From Propionibacterium australiense (GTDB taxonomy: Bacteria; Actinomycetota; Actinomycetes; Propionibacteriales; Propionibacteriaceae), in NCBI RefSeq assembly GCF_003666605.1, contig NZ_RCIV01000001.1:372001-436000 (forward strand): a stretch of 64,000 nucleotides of DNA, written 5' to 3'. The translations under genes were made by a program, and so were the position numbers. Below are positions 1 through 8,951 of this stretch, piece by piece. The notes beneath the pieces were generated by a model. The model was given only the letters and a program-made list of their open reading frames with translations. It did no database searches and was not told the origin of the DNA. Position 1 is the stretch's first letter. Every line of letters begins with the position of its first letter.

Positions 1-1335
1 GGCGGGGCTGGCCATTGCGGCGATGAGGTAGCCCCAGGAGACGAAGGTGGCCGGCCGGCGGCGGGCCACCGTCAGGGCGGTGACGGCGAGCAGCACGACG
101 CCGATGGCCAGGAACACGGTGTGGCTGATGTCGATCGCGGTGCGGCTGGCCGGGTCGCCGCCGGCGAGGCGCAGACCGAGCCGGACCAGCTGACCGACGA
201 TCGTCGAGGGCGCCGGCGAGTTCGAGCTGCCGGGCACGCTCACCGCGTTGTACCAGCCGAAGTCGAGGCCCGTCCACAGGCTGATGCCTGCGAAGGTGCC
301 GATCGCCACGAGCATCGAGACGAGGACCCGGGAGACCGAGATGAGGCCCTCGCGCAGGCCCGGCCCCGACCAGCGGCGGGCCAGCATGGGCACGACGTAG
401 GCGGCGAGCAGGGCCGGCTGCTTGATGGAGGCGCCCACGCCGCAGGCCACCGCACCGAGCAGCCACCACCAGCCGCCGTCGGACCAGCTGCGGCGCCGGG
501 TCTGCGGGGTGCGGTTGGCGGGTGGGATGGTGGCGAGCCACAGGCCGAGGACGACCAGGCCCATCATGAGTGCGTCGTTGTGGCAGCCGCCCACGAAGTC
601 GATGATGAGCAGCGGGTTGAGGGTGCCGAACCAGGCGGTGAAGGCCGGGTCGATGTGCAGGCGCGTCGCGATGCGCGGCAGGCAGACCCCGATGAGGACG
701 ACGCCGACCAGCGCCGGGATGCGCTGGGCGACGGCGGACCAGTACGGGTCGAAACCGAAGACGTGGAGCAGCAGATGGGAGATCTGCATCGACAGCGGGC
801 CGTACGGGCTGGGGGTGTCGCGCCAGACCCAGGAGACCTGGTCGGCGAAGGCGCCCGGCAGCACCCCGGGGCCCGAGTAGTAGGGGTTGATGCCGTTGTG
901 CACGAGCCAGCCCTGCGCCGCGTAGGAGTAGGCGTCGTGGCTGAAGATGGGAGGGGCGAGCAGGAACGGGACCGACCAGATGGCCAGCACGGCCCAGTGC
1001 TTGACGTGCCGGTAGACCTGCGGTCCGCGGCTGCGCGAGCCGGCCTGGGAGGAGCGCAGTGGGCGCAGCGCGAACCAGGCGCTCATCACCAGCAGCAGGC
1101 CGGCCATCGTGACGACGGTGCCGGTGATCTTCGACAGCGAGCCCTCCAGCCGCAGGGAGGCGAGCATCCGCCACCACGGGGAGCTGCGCGGCAGATAGGC
1201 CGGGCTCAGTGCGCCGATGGCGATGAGCGCGGTGCCGTAGAAGCCCCGGCGGACGATGCCCACCCGGGCAGCGGCCAAGAGATCGGCACCGAGACGCCGC
1301 ATCGTGGCGAACGCACCCGGGGCCGCAGAAGACAT
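1..1335 (-). CDS. mptB: Alpha-1,6-mannosyltransferase, MptB family (3' end outside window)
   Basis: Integral membrane glycosyltransferase of the GT-C type, of the polyprenol-phosphomannose-dependent family that extends the alpha-1,6 mannan core of lipomannan/lipoglycan at the outer face of the membrane. The 445 visible codons are open with no stop, so the C-terminus is missing. Hydrophobic segments alternate with loops throughout. An early loop carries SHDAYSYAAQGWLVHNG and NPYYSGPG, which I recognise from MptB-type proteins, and GGCHNDALMMG lies in a later loop, as is typical of these enzymes. The ATG at 1335 has no Shine-Dalgarno; TACGCT lies six bases upstream, suggesting a leaderless message. 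It is divergent from korA. The family call is from remembered motifs; a related GT-C enzyme such as MptA cannot be fully excluded. Confidence 0.75.
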   Translation of the reverse strand, partial: MSSAAPGAFATMRRLGADLLAAARVGIVRRGFYGTALIAIGALSPAYLPRSSPWWRMLASLRLEGSLSKITGTVVTMAGLLLVMSAWFALRPLRSSQAGSRSRGPQVYRHVKHWAVLAIWSVPFLLAPPIFSHDAYSYAAQGWLVHNGINPYYSGPGVLPGAFADQVSWVWRDTPSPYGPLSMQISHLLLHVFGFDPYWSAVAQRIPALVGVVLIGVCLPRIATRLHIDPAFTAWFGTLNPLLIIDFVGGCHNDALMMGLVVLGLWLATIPPANRTPQTRRRSWSDGGWWWLLGAVACGVGASIKQPALLAAYVVPMLARRWSGPGLREGLISVSRVLVSMLVAIGTFAGISLWTGLDFGWYNAVSVPGSSNSPAPSTIVGQLVRLGLRLAGGDPASRTAIDISHTVFLAIGVVLLAVTALTVARRRPATFVSWGYLIAAMASPA

Positions 1336-1477
1336 GCTCACAGCGTAGCGTTCCGTGCTGTCCTGGCCTGGGAACAGCACATCGAGCACGGCTACCGTGG
1401 GTGGTGACGGCGGGGTCACCAGAGCGGGGAGGAGAGACCGTGGCCGCAGGTGACATGCCCGCCAGTGAGGATCGGAC

Positions 1478-3388
1478 GTGAGCGTCGACCAGACCAGCAC
1501 CCAGACCAAGCAGATCGATCGTGTCGTCATCCGGTTCGCGGGCGACTCCGGCACCGGCATGCAGCTGGCCGGCGGCCGTTTCGGTTCTGAGTCGGCGGGC
1601 TCCGGCAACGACATCACCACCTTCCCCAGCTATCCGGCCGAGATCAGGGCCCCCCAGGGCACGATCGCCGGGGTGAGCAGCTTCCAGGTCCAGTTCGCGA
1701 ACCACGAGGTCACCACCGTCGGCGAACGTCTCGACGTGCTCGTCGCCATGGGCCCGGCCTCCCTGAAGGCCCACGCCGGGGACGTGCGGCGCGGCGGCCT
1801 CATCATCGTCGACGACCACGGCTTCACCGCACGAGCCCTCACGAAGGCCGGCTACCGGACCAATCCCCTCGAGGACGGCTCGCTGGACGCGCACCAGCTC
1901 GTCCACCTGGACATGACCGCGCTGACCAGCACCGTCGTCCAGGCACTCGGCCTGGGCCGCCGGGAGGCCGAGCGATCCCGCAACATGTTCGCGCTGGGGC
2001 TCGTCAGCTGGCTGTACTCGCACCCGATCGAGGAGACCATCGACTGGATCACCCGGCGGTTCGCGTCCCAGCCGGCCATCCGGGACGCCAACATCGCCGC
2101 CCTCAAGGCGGGCGCGAACTACGGCGAGACGGCCGAGTTGTTCACCGTGCGCTACGAGGTGCGGCCGGCCCCGTTGCCGAAGGGCCGCTACCGGCAGATC
2201 ACGGGAAACACCGCCACCGCCTACGGTCTCATGGTCGGCGCCCACCGCGCCGGGCTGCAGCTGTTCGTCGGCTCGTACCCGATCACTCCCGCCTCGGACC
2301 TGCTGCACGAACTGAGCAGGCGGGCCTCCTACGGGGTCGTCACCTTCCAGGCCGAGGACGAGATCGCCGGTATCGGCGCGGCACTCGGCGCGAGCTTCGG
2401 CGGTTCGCTGGGCGTCACGACGACCTCGGGTCCCGGCTTCGCGTTGAAGCAGGAGATGATCAACCTGGCCGTGATGAGCGAGCTGCCGCTGGTCGTCATC
2501 GACGTGCAACGCGCCGGACCGTCGACGGGGATGCCGACCAAGCCCGAGCAGGGCGATCTGCTGCAGGCCATGTGGGGCCGCAACGGAGAGTCGCCACTGC
2601 CGGTCCTGGCCCCCACCTCACCGGCCGACTGCTTCGACGTCGCCGTGCAGGCCTGCCGGATGGCCATCGAGTACCGCACCCCTGTCGTCATGCTCACCGA
2701 CGCCTTCCTGGGCAACGGCGCCGAACCGTGGCGCCTGCCGGACCTGGCCACGATCGCCCCGATCAACCCGAACCTGGCCGCCGCACCCAACGGCATCGAC
2801 GAGAAGGGCAGGCCCGTCCATCTGCCGTACCGGAGGGACCCGCGGACGCTGGCCCGCGACTGGGCGGTGCCCGGCACGCCCGGCATGGAGCACCGCCTGG
2901 GCGGACTGGAGAAGTCGGTCGAGGCCGGAACCGTCACCTACTCCCCGCTCAACCACGAGGAGATGGTGCTGACCAGGTCCCGGCGCATCGCCGGCATCCC
3001 GGTGCCCGACGCCGAGGTGGACGACCCGAGCGGGCGGGCCGAGGTCCTCGTCGTCGGCTGGGGCTCGGCGTGCGGACCGGTCTCGGCGGCCGTGCAGCGC
3101 CTGCGTGAGGCCGGGACCCGCATCGCCCACGTGCAGCTGCGCGCCCTGAACCCGCTGCCGGCCAATCTCGGACCGGTGCTGCGCCGCTATGCCCGGGTCG
3201 TCGTCCCCGAGATGAATCTCGGCCAGTTCGCGACGGTCCTGCGCGCCCGGTACCTGGTCGACGTCCGGGGCTACAACCGGGTGCGCGGTTTCCCGCTCAA
3301 CGTGGACGAGCTGACCGCGCACCTGGCCGGTCAGATCGACGAACTGGCCGGCGGCGGGGCCGCGAGCGGCGAGGAGGGGATCCGATGA
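1478..3388 (+). CDS. korA: 2-oxoglutarate (2-oxoacid):ferredoxin oxidoreductase, alpha subunit (gamma-alpha fusion)
   Basis: Large subunit of the thiamine-diphosphate enzyme that oxidatively decarboxylates a 2-oxoacid, usually 2-oxoglutarate, to the acyl-CoA and reduces ferredoxin in the cytoplasm. The 636 residues hold an N-terminal gamma-type domain (about 15-200, starting FAGDSGTGMQLAGG) joined to the pyrimidine-binding alpha domain (about 230-600, with GSYPITPASDLLHELS and TTSGPGFALKQEM). This gamma-alpha order is the normal KorA form. GTG at 1478 is preceded by GTGAGG with good spacing. Its stop overlaps the korB start by four bases, so the two subunits are translationally coupled. Substrate (2-oxoglutarate versus another 2-oxoacid) is inferred from family size and two-gene organisation. 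Confidence 0.93.
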   Translation: MSVDQTSTQTKQIDRVVIRFAGDSGTGMQLAGGRFGSESAGSGNDITTFPSYPAEIRAPQGTIAGVSSFQVQFANHEVTTVGERLDVLVAMGPASLKAHAGDVRRGGLIIVDDHGFTARALTKAGYRTNPLEDGSLDAHQLVHLDMTALTSTVVQALGLGRREAERSRNMFALGLVSWLYSHPIEETIDWITRRFASQPAIRDANIAALKAGANYGETAELFTVRYEVRPAPLPKGRYRQITGNTATAYGLMVGAHRAGLQLFVGSYPITPASDLLHELSRRASYGVVTFQAEDEIAGIGAALGASFGGSLGVTTTSGPGFALKQEMINLAVMSELPLVVIDVQRAGPSTGMPTKPEQGDLLQAMWGRNGESPLPVLAPTSPADCFDVAVQACRMAIEYRTPVVMLTDAFLGNGAEPWRLPDLATIAPINPNLAAAPNGIDEKGRPVHLPYRRDPRTLARDWAVPGTPGMEHRLGGLEKSVEAGTVTYSPLNHEEMVLTRSRRIAGIPVPDAEVDDPSGRAEVLVVGWGSACGPVSAAVQRLREAGTRIAHVQLRALNPLPANLGPVLRRYARVVVPEMNLGQFATVLRARYLVDVRGYNRVRGFPLNVDELTAHLAGQIDELAGGGAASGEEGIR

Positions 3389-4488
3389 GCACCGGGGCAC
3401 AGGGACGCGCCGCCGACCGGGGGACGGACCGCACCGGCGGCGACGGGCTGGCGGGTGTCCCGCTGGCGACCGCCCCGACCACCCGCAAGGACTTCGTCTC
3501 CGACCAGGAGGTGCGCTGGTGCCCCGGGTGCGGCGACTACACGATCCTGTCGGCCCTGCAGTCCGTGCTCCCCCGGCTCGGGATCAGGCGCGAGAACACG
3601 GTCGTCATCTCGGGCATCGGATGCTCCAGCCGCCTGCCCTACTACGTGAACAGCTACGGCATGCACTCGGTTCACGGGCGCGCCCCGACCCTGGCGACGG
3701 GCCTGGCCATGACCCGCGAGGACCTGGCCGTCTTCGTGGTGACCGGTGACGGCGACGCCCTGTCGATCGGGGCGAACCATCTGGTGCACGCGCTGCGACG
3801 CAACGTCAACCTGACGATCCTGCTGTTCAACAACCGCATCTACGGCCTGACGAAGGGGCAGTACTCCCCCACCTCACCGGTCGGCGCCGTGACGAAGTCG
3901 AGTCCGTCCGGCACCTTCGACAATCCGCTCAACCCGATGAGCCTGGCCCTCGGGGCCGAGGCGACCTTCGTGGCGCGGGCCCTGGACGCCGACCGGGACG
4001 CCCTGGAGGAGACGATCGAGGCGGCGGCGAGGCACCGCGGAGCCTCCTTCGTGGAGATCTACCAGAATTGCGTGGTCTTCAACGACGGGGCCTATGAGGC
4101 CTTGCGCGGCCCCGACCGTACGGAGTCGATCATCAGGCTGCGGGCCGGCGAACCGATCGTCTTCGGTCACGACGGGCACCTGGGCGTGGTGGCCGGTCCG
4201 GACGGTGGTGTCCGCGTCGCCGAGGTCGCCGAGGTCGGGCTGGAGAACGTGCTCGTCCACGACCCGACGATCGACGACCCGAGCCGCGCCTTTGCGCTGA
4301 GCCGCCTCACCTCGACGGGCGCCATGGCACAGGCGCCGATGGGTGTCTTCCGTGACGTGGACCGCCCCGTCTACGACGACCTGGTGCGTGACCACGTCCG
4401 CCGGGCCCAGGAGACCCTGGGCCCGGACCTGGGTTCGGATGCGGCGCTGGCCGCCCTCATCGCAGGCACCGACACCTGGCAGACCTGA
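3385..4488 (+). CDS. korB: 2-oxoglutarate:ferredoxin oxidoreductase, beta subunit
   Basis: Beta subunit that binds the diphosphate of thiamine diphosphate and the Fe-S cluster of the KorAB enzyme. The 367-residue protein has the cluster-type WCPGCGDYTIL motif near residue 48, GIGCSSRLPYY, the sequence VHGRAPTLATGLA, and the metal/ThDP-binding GDGDALSIGANH followed by LLFNNRIYGLTKGQYSPTS. These are the standard landmarks of the family. ATG overlaps korA by ATGA. The first 30 residues are Gly/Thr/Arg-rich and poorly conserved in appearance, so an alternative downstream start is possible, but the overlap favours this one. Physiologically the pair supplies reduced ferredoxin at the 2-oxoglutarate step of the citric acid cycle. 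Confidence 0.94.
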   Translation: MSTGAQGRAADRGTDRTGGDGLAGVPLATAPTTRKDFVSDQEVRWCPGCGDYTILSALQSVLPRLGIRRENTVVISGIGCSSRLPYYVNSYGMHSVHGRAPTLATGLAMTREDLAVFVVTGDGDALSIGANHLVHALRRNVNLTILLFNNRIYGLTKGQYSPTSPVGAVTKSSPSGTFDNPLNPMSLALGAEATFVARALDADRDALEETIEAAARHRGASFVEIYQNCVVFNDGAYEALRGPDRTESIIRLRAGEPIVFGHDGHLGVVAGPDGGVRVAEVAEVGLENVLVHDPTIDDPSRAFALSRLTSTGAMAQAPMGVFRDVDRPVYDDLVRDHVRRAQETLGPDLGSDAALAALIAGTDTWQT

Positions 4489-4628
4489 GGCCCGGCGGCC
4501 CCGGCACCGCCGTCGGGGATGTCCGGCACGTCCGTCCGCGCAGCGCAACTGTGTTTCTGCCGGTGGGCAGGGTCACTGTCACGAGCCGAGCGGCGATCCG
4601 AGACCCCAGTAGGGTAACCTTGCCTCTC

Positions 4629-6584
4629 ATGACCGAACCGGCCTTTCATTTCGAGGACTTCGACCTCAACGTGCCAGCCACGCAGGACCTGTTCCGCCAC
4701 GTCAACGGGACATGGCTGCGGACCGCCGAGATCCCCGAGGACCGCGGCTCCTGGGGTGCCTTCGACAGGCTCCGCGAGAACTCCGAGCAGGCCGTCCGCG
4801 AGATCATCGAGGCCCAGTCGCCCGACGCCGATCCAGGCTCCGACGAGGCCAGGATCGCCGCTCTCTACGCGTCGTTCATGGACGAGGACGCCGTCGAGGC
4901 CGCCGGCACGGCTCCCCTGGCGCCGATCCTCGACCGCATCGACGCCATCGGCACCGTCGAGGACCTGGCCCGCTTCTGGGGATGGAGCGCCCGCCACGGC
5001 ATCGACGTGCCGCTCGACATGAGCAACGACTCCGACCCGGGCGACCCGGATCGCTATCTCATGTTCTTCGGCCAGTCCGGCATCGGCCTGCCCGACGAGG
5101 AGTACTACCGGCTCCCCGAGCACGCCGAGCTGCGCGAGGCGTACCGGGCGCACATCGCGAAGAGCCTCGACCTGGCCGGCCTGCCCGACCCCCAGGAGCA
5201 GGCCGAGGCGGCCTACGGGCTGGAACGCGACATCGCGGCCTGCCACTGGGACAAGGTCCGCACCCGCGACATGGTCGAGATGTACCACCTGCAGACCTGG
5301 GAGCAGTTCTGCGCCGAGAGCCCGGCCCTGTGCTGGGACGCCTTCCTCGACGGCGCCCGGCTGCCTGCCGAGACGGTCGCCGAGGTCGTCAACTGCCATC
5401 GCACCGTCCCGGCGGCCATCGCCGAGCTGGTCACCCCCGACCGGCTCGACGAGTGGCGCAGCTGGGCCCGCTGGCAGGCCGTCAACGCCCTCACCCCGTA
5501 CCTGACGCGCGAGCTGTCGACAGCCGGTTTCGAGTTCTACTCCAAGACCCTGCACGGCATCCCCACCCAGCGGCCGCGCTGGAAGCGGGGCGTCGCGCTG
5601 ACCGAGGGCGTCCTCGGCGAGGCCATCGGCCGGATCTACGTCGCGCGGTACTTCCCGCCCGAGACGAAGGCCGCCGCCGACCGGCTCGTCGCCAATCTTC
5701 TGCAGGCCTACCGGGGCTCGATCGGCGAGCTCGACTGGATGACCGACGCGACCCGCGCCGAGGCCCTCGCCAAGCTGGACAGCTTCCGCACCAAGATCGG
5801 CTACCCGTCGCGCTGGCGCGACTACTCGGCGCTCCAGATCCGCGCCGACGACCTGGTCGGCAACGTACTGCGCGCCGAGTCCTTCGAATTCGACCACACC
5901 ATCGAGCAGCTCTCCGGCCCGGTCGACCGGGAGGAGTGGTTCATGTACCCGCAGACGGTGAACGCCTACTACCATCCGCTGCGCAACGAGATCGTCTTCC
6001 CCGCGGCCATCCTGCAGCCCCCGTTCTTCAACCCCGCGGCCGATGACGCGGTGAACTACGGCGGGATCGGCGCGGTGATCGGCCACGAGATCGGTCACGG
6101 CTTCGACGACCAGGGCGCCACCTGCGACGGCGACGGCCGCCTGCGCAACTGGTGGACCGACGAGGACCGCGCCGCCTTCGAGGCCCGCACCGGCGCGCTC
6201 ATCGCACAGTACGACGGGCTGTCGCCCACCGGCATCGACGACGCCCACGTCAACGGCGAGCTGACGATCGGCGAGAACATCGGCGATCTCGGCGGCCTGT
6301 CCATCGCCTACCAGGCGTGGCGGATCGCCACCGGCGGCACCGAGCCCGAACCGATCGACGGCCTCACCGGCGCCCAGCGCCTCTTCTTCGGCTGGGCCCA
6401 GGTCTGGCAGGATCTTTCCCGCCCGGAGCAGCTCCGGCAGCGCCTGGCGAACGACCCGCACGCCCCCGACGAGATCCGCTGCAACCAGGTGGCGAGGAAC
6501 GTCGACGCCTTCCACGAGGCCTTCGGCACCGGGCCAGGCGACGGCATGTGGCTCGACCCCGCAGAGCGCGTGCGGATCTGGTGA
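4629..6584 (+). CDS. pepO: M13-family zinc endopeptidase (neprilysin/PepO type)
   Basis: Zinc metallopeptidase of the neprilysin/PepO family, which cleaves oligopeptides. The 651-residue protein is the expected length for bacterial PepO and has no signal peptide or N-terminal membrane anchor, so it should act in the cytoplasm. Zinc site: HEIGH at 486-490 with the third ligand E549 in GENIGDLGG. The substrate-binding NAYYHPLRNEIVFPA motif lies upstream, as in neprilysin. An in-frame start at 4551 exists, but the ATG at 4629 begins the conserved part (FEDFDLNVPATQDLFRHVNG). No Shine-Dalgarno is present; TAACCT lies eight bases before this ATG, so the transcript is probably leaderless. It stands alone downstream of korB. 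Confidence 0.93.
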   Translation: MTEPAFHFEDFDLNVPATQDLFRHVNGTWLRTAEIPEDRGSWGAFDRLRENSEQAVREIIEAQSPDADPGSDEARIAALYASFMDEDAVEAAGTAPLAPILDRIDAIGTVEDLARFWGWSARHGIDVPLDMSNDSDPGDPDRYLMFFGQSGIGLPDEEYYRLPEHAELREAYRAHIAKSLDLAGLPDPQEQAEAAYGLERDIAACHWDKVRTRDMVEMYHLQTWEQFCAESPALCWDAFLDGARLPAETVAEVVNCHRTVPAAIAELVTPDRLDEWRSWARWQAVNALTPYLTRELSTAGFEFYSKTLHGIPTQRPRWKRGVALTEGVLGEAIGRIYVARYFPPETKAAADRLVANLLQAYRGSIGELDWMTDATRAEALAKLDSFRTKIGYPSRWRDYSALQIRADDLVGNVLRAESFEFDHTIEQLSGPVDREEWFMYPQTVNAYYHPLRNEIVFPAAILQPPFFNPAADDAVNYGGIGAVIGHEIGHGFDDQGATCDGDGRLRNWWTDEDRAAFEARTGALIAQYDGLSPTGIDDAHVNGELTIGENIGDLGGLSIAYQAWRIATGGTEPEPIDGLTGAQRLFFGWAQVWQDLSRPEQLRQRLANDPHAPDEIRCNQVARNVDAFHEAFGTGPGDGMWLDPAERVRIW

Positions 6585-6658
6585 CGGCAGGCCCGATCCG
6601 TCCGCCACCCCGACCCGCGAGCGGATGGTCCGCGCCGATGACCGGTTCTGGACATCGC

Positions 6659-6687
6659 TGGATCGCGCCGCCATGTCATGTCATACT
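6659..6687 (+). promoter_or_regulatory. Promoter of first DUF805 gene
   Basis: TGGATC (6659-6664), a 17-base spacer and CATACT (6682-6687). The same CATACTG or GATACTG block precedes all three DUF805 genes here, followed by a 36-43 base leader ending in an AGGAG ribosome site. The conserved -10 block supports the call; the -35 is weak. Confidence 0.5.
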
Positions 6688-6723
6688 GCGGAGTCAGCCC
6701 CGAAAACGTTCAGGAGTATCCCC

Positions 6724-7554
6724 ATGACCTTCACCGAAGCGGTGAAAACCTGCTACACGAAGAAATACGCAGACTTCAACGGACGCGCCAGCCGCAGCGA
6801 GTTCTGGTGGTTCTTCCTCTTCTATGCCGCCGTCAATCTCGTGCTCTACGCGGTCTTCCTCATCATCGCTGCGGCCTCCGCAGCCAATGACCCCTACAGC
6901 GGTGCTCCTGCCATCGCCATCGTGATCCTCGTTCTCTTGATCGCCTTCGACCTGGCAAGCATCGTCCCGTACATCGCTGTGGCTGTCCGCAGGCTGCACG
7001 ACACCGGCAAGCCGGGCACCTACTTCCTGCTCGTCCTCGTCCCGTCGGTCGGCGGCATCATCGTGCTCGTCCTCTGCGCGCTGGAACCCAACCGCGGCCC
7101 CAACATGTACGGCCCCGACCCGCTCGACCCGACCAGTTCGTCCCAGGCCATGGCGGGCCTGTACGCCGCCCAGCCCTATGGCGGGGCGCAGCCGGCCCAG
7201 CCCTACGGCGCCACCGGCTACCCGGCCCAGCCCTACGATTCCGCCAACCCCTACGCCGCCCCGACGGTCAATCCCTACGCGGCCACCGGGGACCAGCAGC
7301 CCGGCTCGAATCAGCCGTACGGTCAGCCCTACGGCGCGGCACCGACCGGTCAGCCTGCCGCCTCGCCGTACGGCCAGCCCTCGGCGTCCCAGCCGTCGGC
7401 CGATGCCCCGTTCGCGGCACCGGCCAGCCCGGCCTCGGCAGCCGGCGGCCAGAGCAGCCAGCCGTCTGCGCCTCAGCCTCCGGCCCCCGGCGGTGACCAG
7501 CAGTCCTACGGCTTCGACTTCAACAAGCCCGAGGGATACGGCACCACCAACTGA
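6724..7554 (+). CDS. DUF805 membrane protein with Pro/Gln/Tyr-rich tail (copy 1)
   Basis: Small integral membrane protein of the DUF805 family; function unknown. Of 276 residues, about the first 130 form the DUF805 domain: the entry motif FNGRASRSEFWW, hydrophobic segments, VRRLHDTGKPG, and ALEPNRGPNMYGPDP at its end. The remaining about 145 residues are low complexity, with repeats of the type AQPYG, GYPAQPY and NPYAAP. AGGAG at 6711-6715 selects the ATG at 6724. The first 29 codons match copy 2 at 86 of 87 bases, pointing to recent duplication or gene conversion. The tail probably lies outside the membrane and may bind other proteins or itself; that is inference. Confidence 0.85.
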   Translation: MTFTEAVKTCYTKKYADFNGRASRSEFWWFFLFYAAVNLVLYAVFLIIAAASAANDPYSGAPAIAIVILVLLIAFDLASIVPYIAVAVRRLHDTGKPGTYFLLVLVPSVGGIIVLVLCALEPNRGPNMYGPDPLDPTSSSQAMAGLYAAQPYGGAQPAQPYGATGYPAQPYDSANPYAAPTVNPYAATGDQQPGSNQPYGQPYGAAPTGQPAASPYGQPSASQPSADAPFAAPASPASAAGGQSSQPSAPQPPAPGGDQQSYGFDFNKPEGYGTTN

Positions 7555-7608
7555 CACCGACCCACTGGCCCCCGGCCGGGCGAACCGGTCCCGCGTCAGG
7601 ACCCGACG

Positions 7609-7655
7609 ACAGGTGGTCCCGGCGCGCTTGTGCGCCGGGACCACCTGTGTTTGTA
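7609..7655 (+). terminator. Rho-independent terminator after DUF805 copy 1
   Basis: Perfect 17-bp stem: left arm 7609-7625 (begins ACAGGTGGTCCC), loop GCTTGT, right arm 7632-7648, then GTTTGT. The stem is unusually long and exact. Confidence 0.85.
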
Positions 7656-7803
7656 CCCCACCCGGGTGCACGACCCGCCCTGGTCGCGTCAACCCCGCGG
7701 CGCCCTATTGGCACACCCCCGCGAAACGCGACCCGGTGCCTCAAGGCTCCCACCGGGTGATCGGATTGGCGGGCGCCGGTGCGGGGCGGGTCTCGCCACG
7801 TCC

Positions 7804-7833
7804 TTGGGCCGTGTCGGCCCGCCGTGCCATACT
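7804..7833 (+). promoter_or_regulatory. Promoter of second DUF805 gene
   Basis: TTGGGC (7804-7809), 18-base spacer, CATACT (7828-7833). The downstream leader (GAGTCAGGCCCGAAGAC, then CAGGAGT) closely resembles that of copy 1, so the duplication included the promoter. Confidence 0.5.
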
Positions 7834-7869
7834 GCTGAGTCAGGCCCGAAGACACTCAGGAGTGCCCCG

Positions 7870-8655
7870 ATGACCTTCACCGAAGCGGTGAAAACCTGCT
7901 ACACGAAGAAATACGCGGACTTCAACGGACGCGCCAGCCGCAGCGAGTTCTGGTGGCTCCAGGCCTTCTTCCTCGGCGTCACCATCGCGGTCTACCTGCT
8001 CATCATGATCAGTGCCGTGATCGCCAGCGCGAACGCCCCGTACGAGGTCCCGATATTCGCCGTGATACTCGTGGGCCTCTATCTCGCCTTCTACCTGGTC
8101 AGTATCATCCCGCTCATCGCGGTGACGGTCCGCAGGCTGCACGACACCGGCAAGTCGGGAACCTACTACCTGGTCACCCTCATCCCCTGGGTCGGCAGCA
8201 TCATCCTGCTCGTCCTCTGCGCACTGGAGCCCGATCGCGGCCCGAACATGTACGGGCCCGACCCGCTCAACCCGAACGGCCAGGCCCTCGCTCTGACGAA
8301 CCCCTACGCCCAGCCCTACGGCGCCGGATATCCAGCCCAGCCCTACAACATTGGCTACCCGGCCCAGCCCTACGGCACCGGGTACCAGGCCCAGCCGGCC
8401 GGCAATCCCTACGCCGTCCCGACGGCCACCCCCTACGCAGCCACCCCAGGACAGCAGCCCGGCTCTGGCCAGACCTACGGCTGGCCCTACGACACTGCGA
8501 CACCGACCGGCTGGCCGGCCGCCGCACCGTACAGCCAGCCCTCGGCGCCCCAGTCCCCTGCCCAGGGCAACGACCAGCAGCCCTACGGCTCCGACTCCAG
8601 CCGGCACTACGGCTTCGACTTCGACAAGCCCGAGGGCTACGGCACAGGCAACTGA
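7870..8655 (+). CDS. DUF805 membrane protein with Pro/Gln/Tyr-rich tail (copy 2)
   Basis: Paralogue of the preceding DUF805 gene, 261 residues, function unknown. The first 29 residues are identical to copy 1 and the DNA there differs at one base; divergence begins in the first hydrophobic segment. The domain ends with ALEPDRGPNMYGPDP, and the tail again repeats AQPYG, GYPAQPY and NPYA units but in a different order and number, as expected of a slippage-prone low-complexity tail. CAGGAG precedes the ATG at 7870. It is transcribed from its own promoter, convergent with the flavoprotein operon that follows. Confidence 0.85.
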   Translation: MTFTEAVKTCYTKKYADFNGRASRSEFWWLQAFFLGVTIAVYLLIMISAVIASANAPYEVPIFAVILVGLYLAFYLVSIIPLIAVTVRRLHDTGKSGTYYLVTLIPWVGSIILLVLCALEPDRGPNMYGPDPLNPNGQALALTNPYAQPYGAGYPAQPYNIGYPAQPYGTGYQAQPAGNPYAVPTATPYAATPGQQPGSGQTYGWPYDTATPTGWPAAAPYSQPSAPQSPAQGNDQQPYGSDSSRHYGFDFDKPEGYGTGN

Positions 8656-8899
8656 TCTGCTGGCTCTTCTGGCGCAGGAGCGCCCTCCAACAGATCTCTT
8701 GTGTTGTGACAGCCAATGCCTGCTCGATGGCCTCCGCGGCTGCGATCGCCGGATGGGGCGAAAACCACCGTGCCCATCCGAGGCGGCCAATCCGCGAGCC
8801 ACGAGATCATCCAGGCCGCCAGACACCAGCATGGCATCGGCCGCCTCGGCCCGCTGAGCCGACCAGGGGCCCGGCTCTCTTCCGCACCTCCTGCGATGC

Positions 8900-8940
8900 G
8901 GCCAGGGCGGGGCCTGGGACGACTGGCCCCCGCCCTGGCC
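8900..8940. terminator. Hairpin terminator between convergent genes
   Basis: Left arm 8900-8914 and right arm 8925-8940 form a 15-bp GC stem with one extra C on the right. It lies 12 bases past the flavoprotein stop and also serves the convergent DUF805 copy 2. The 296-base gap (8656-8951) holds nothing else I can identify. Confidence 0.6.
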
Positions 8941-8951
8941 ACGGAGTTCCG

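Larger units (their letters stand above)
7555..7869. other. Intergenic stretch between DUF805 copies 1 and 2
   Basis: About 315 bases without a gene. It holds the terminator hairpin at 7609-7648 and the promoter of copy 2 at 7804-7833; I see nothing else in it. Confidence 0.7.

Noticed and set aside
121-1407. Open frame of 428 codons on the plus strand
   Set aside because: Product is Arg/Gly/Asp/Ala-rich with no hydrophobic core; it is the antisense shadow of mptB, whose minus-strand frame has clear membrane and glycosyltransferase motifs.
4371-6674. 767-codon minus-strand open frame
   Set aside because: Antisense shadow of the M13 peptidase; low-complexity Gly/Val/Asp/Arg composition.
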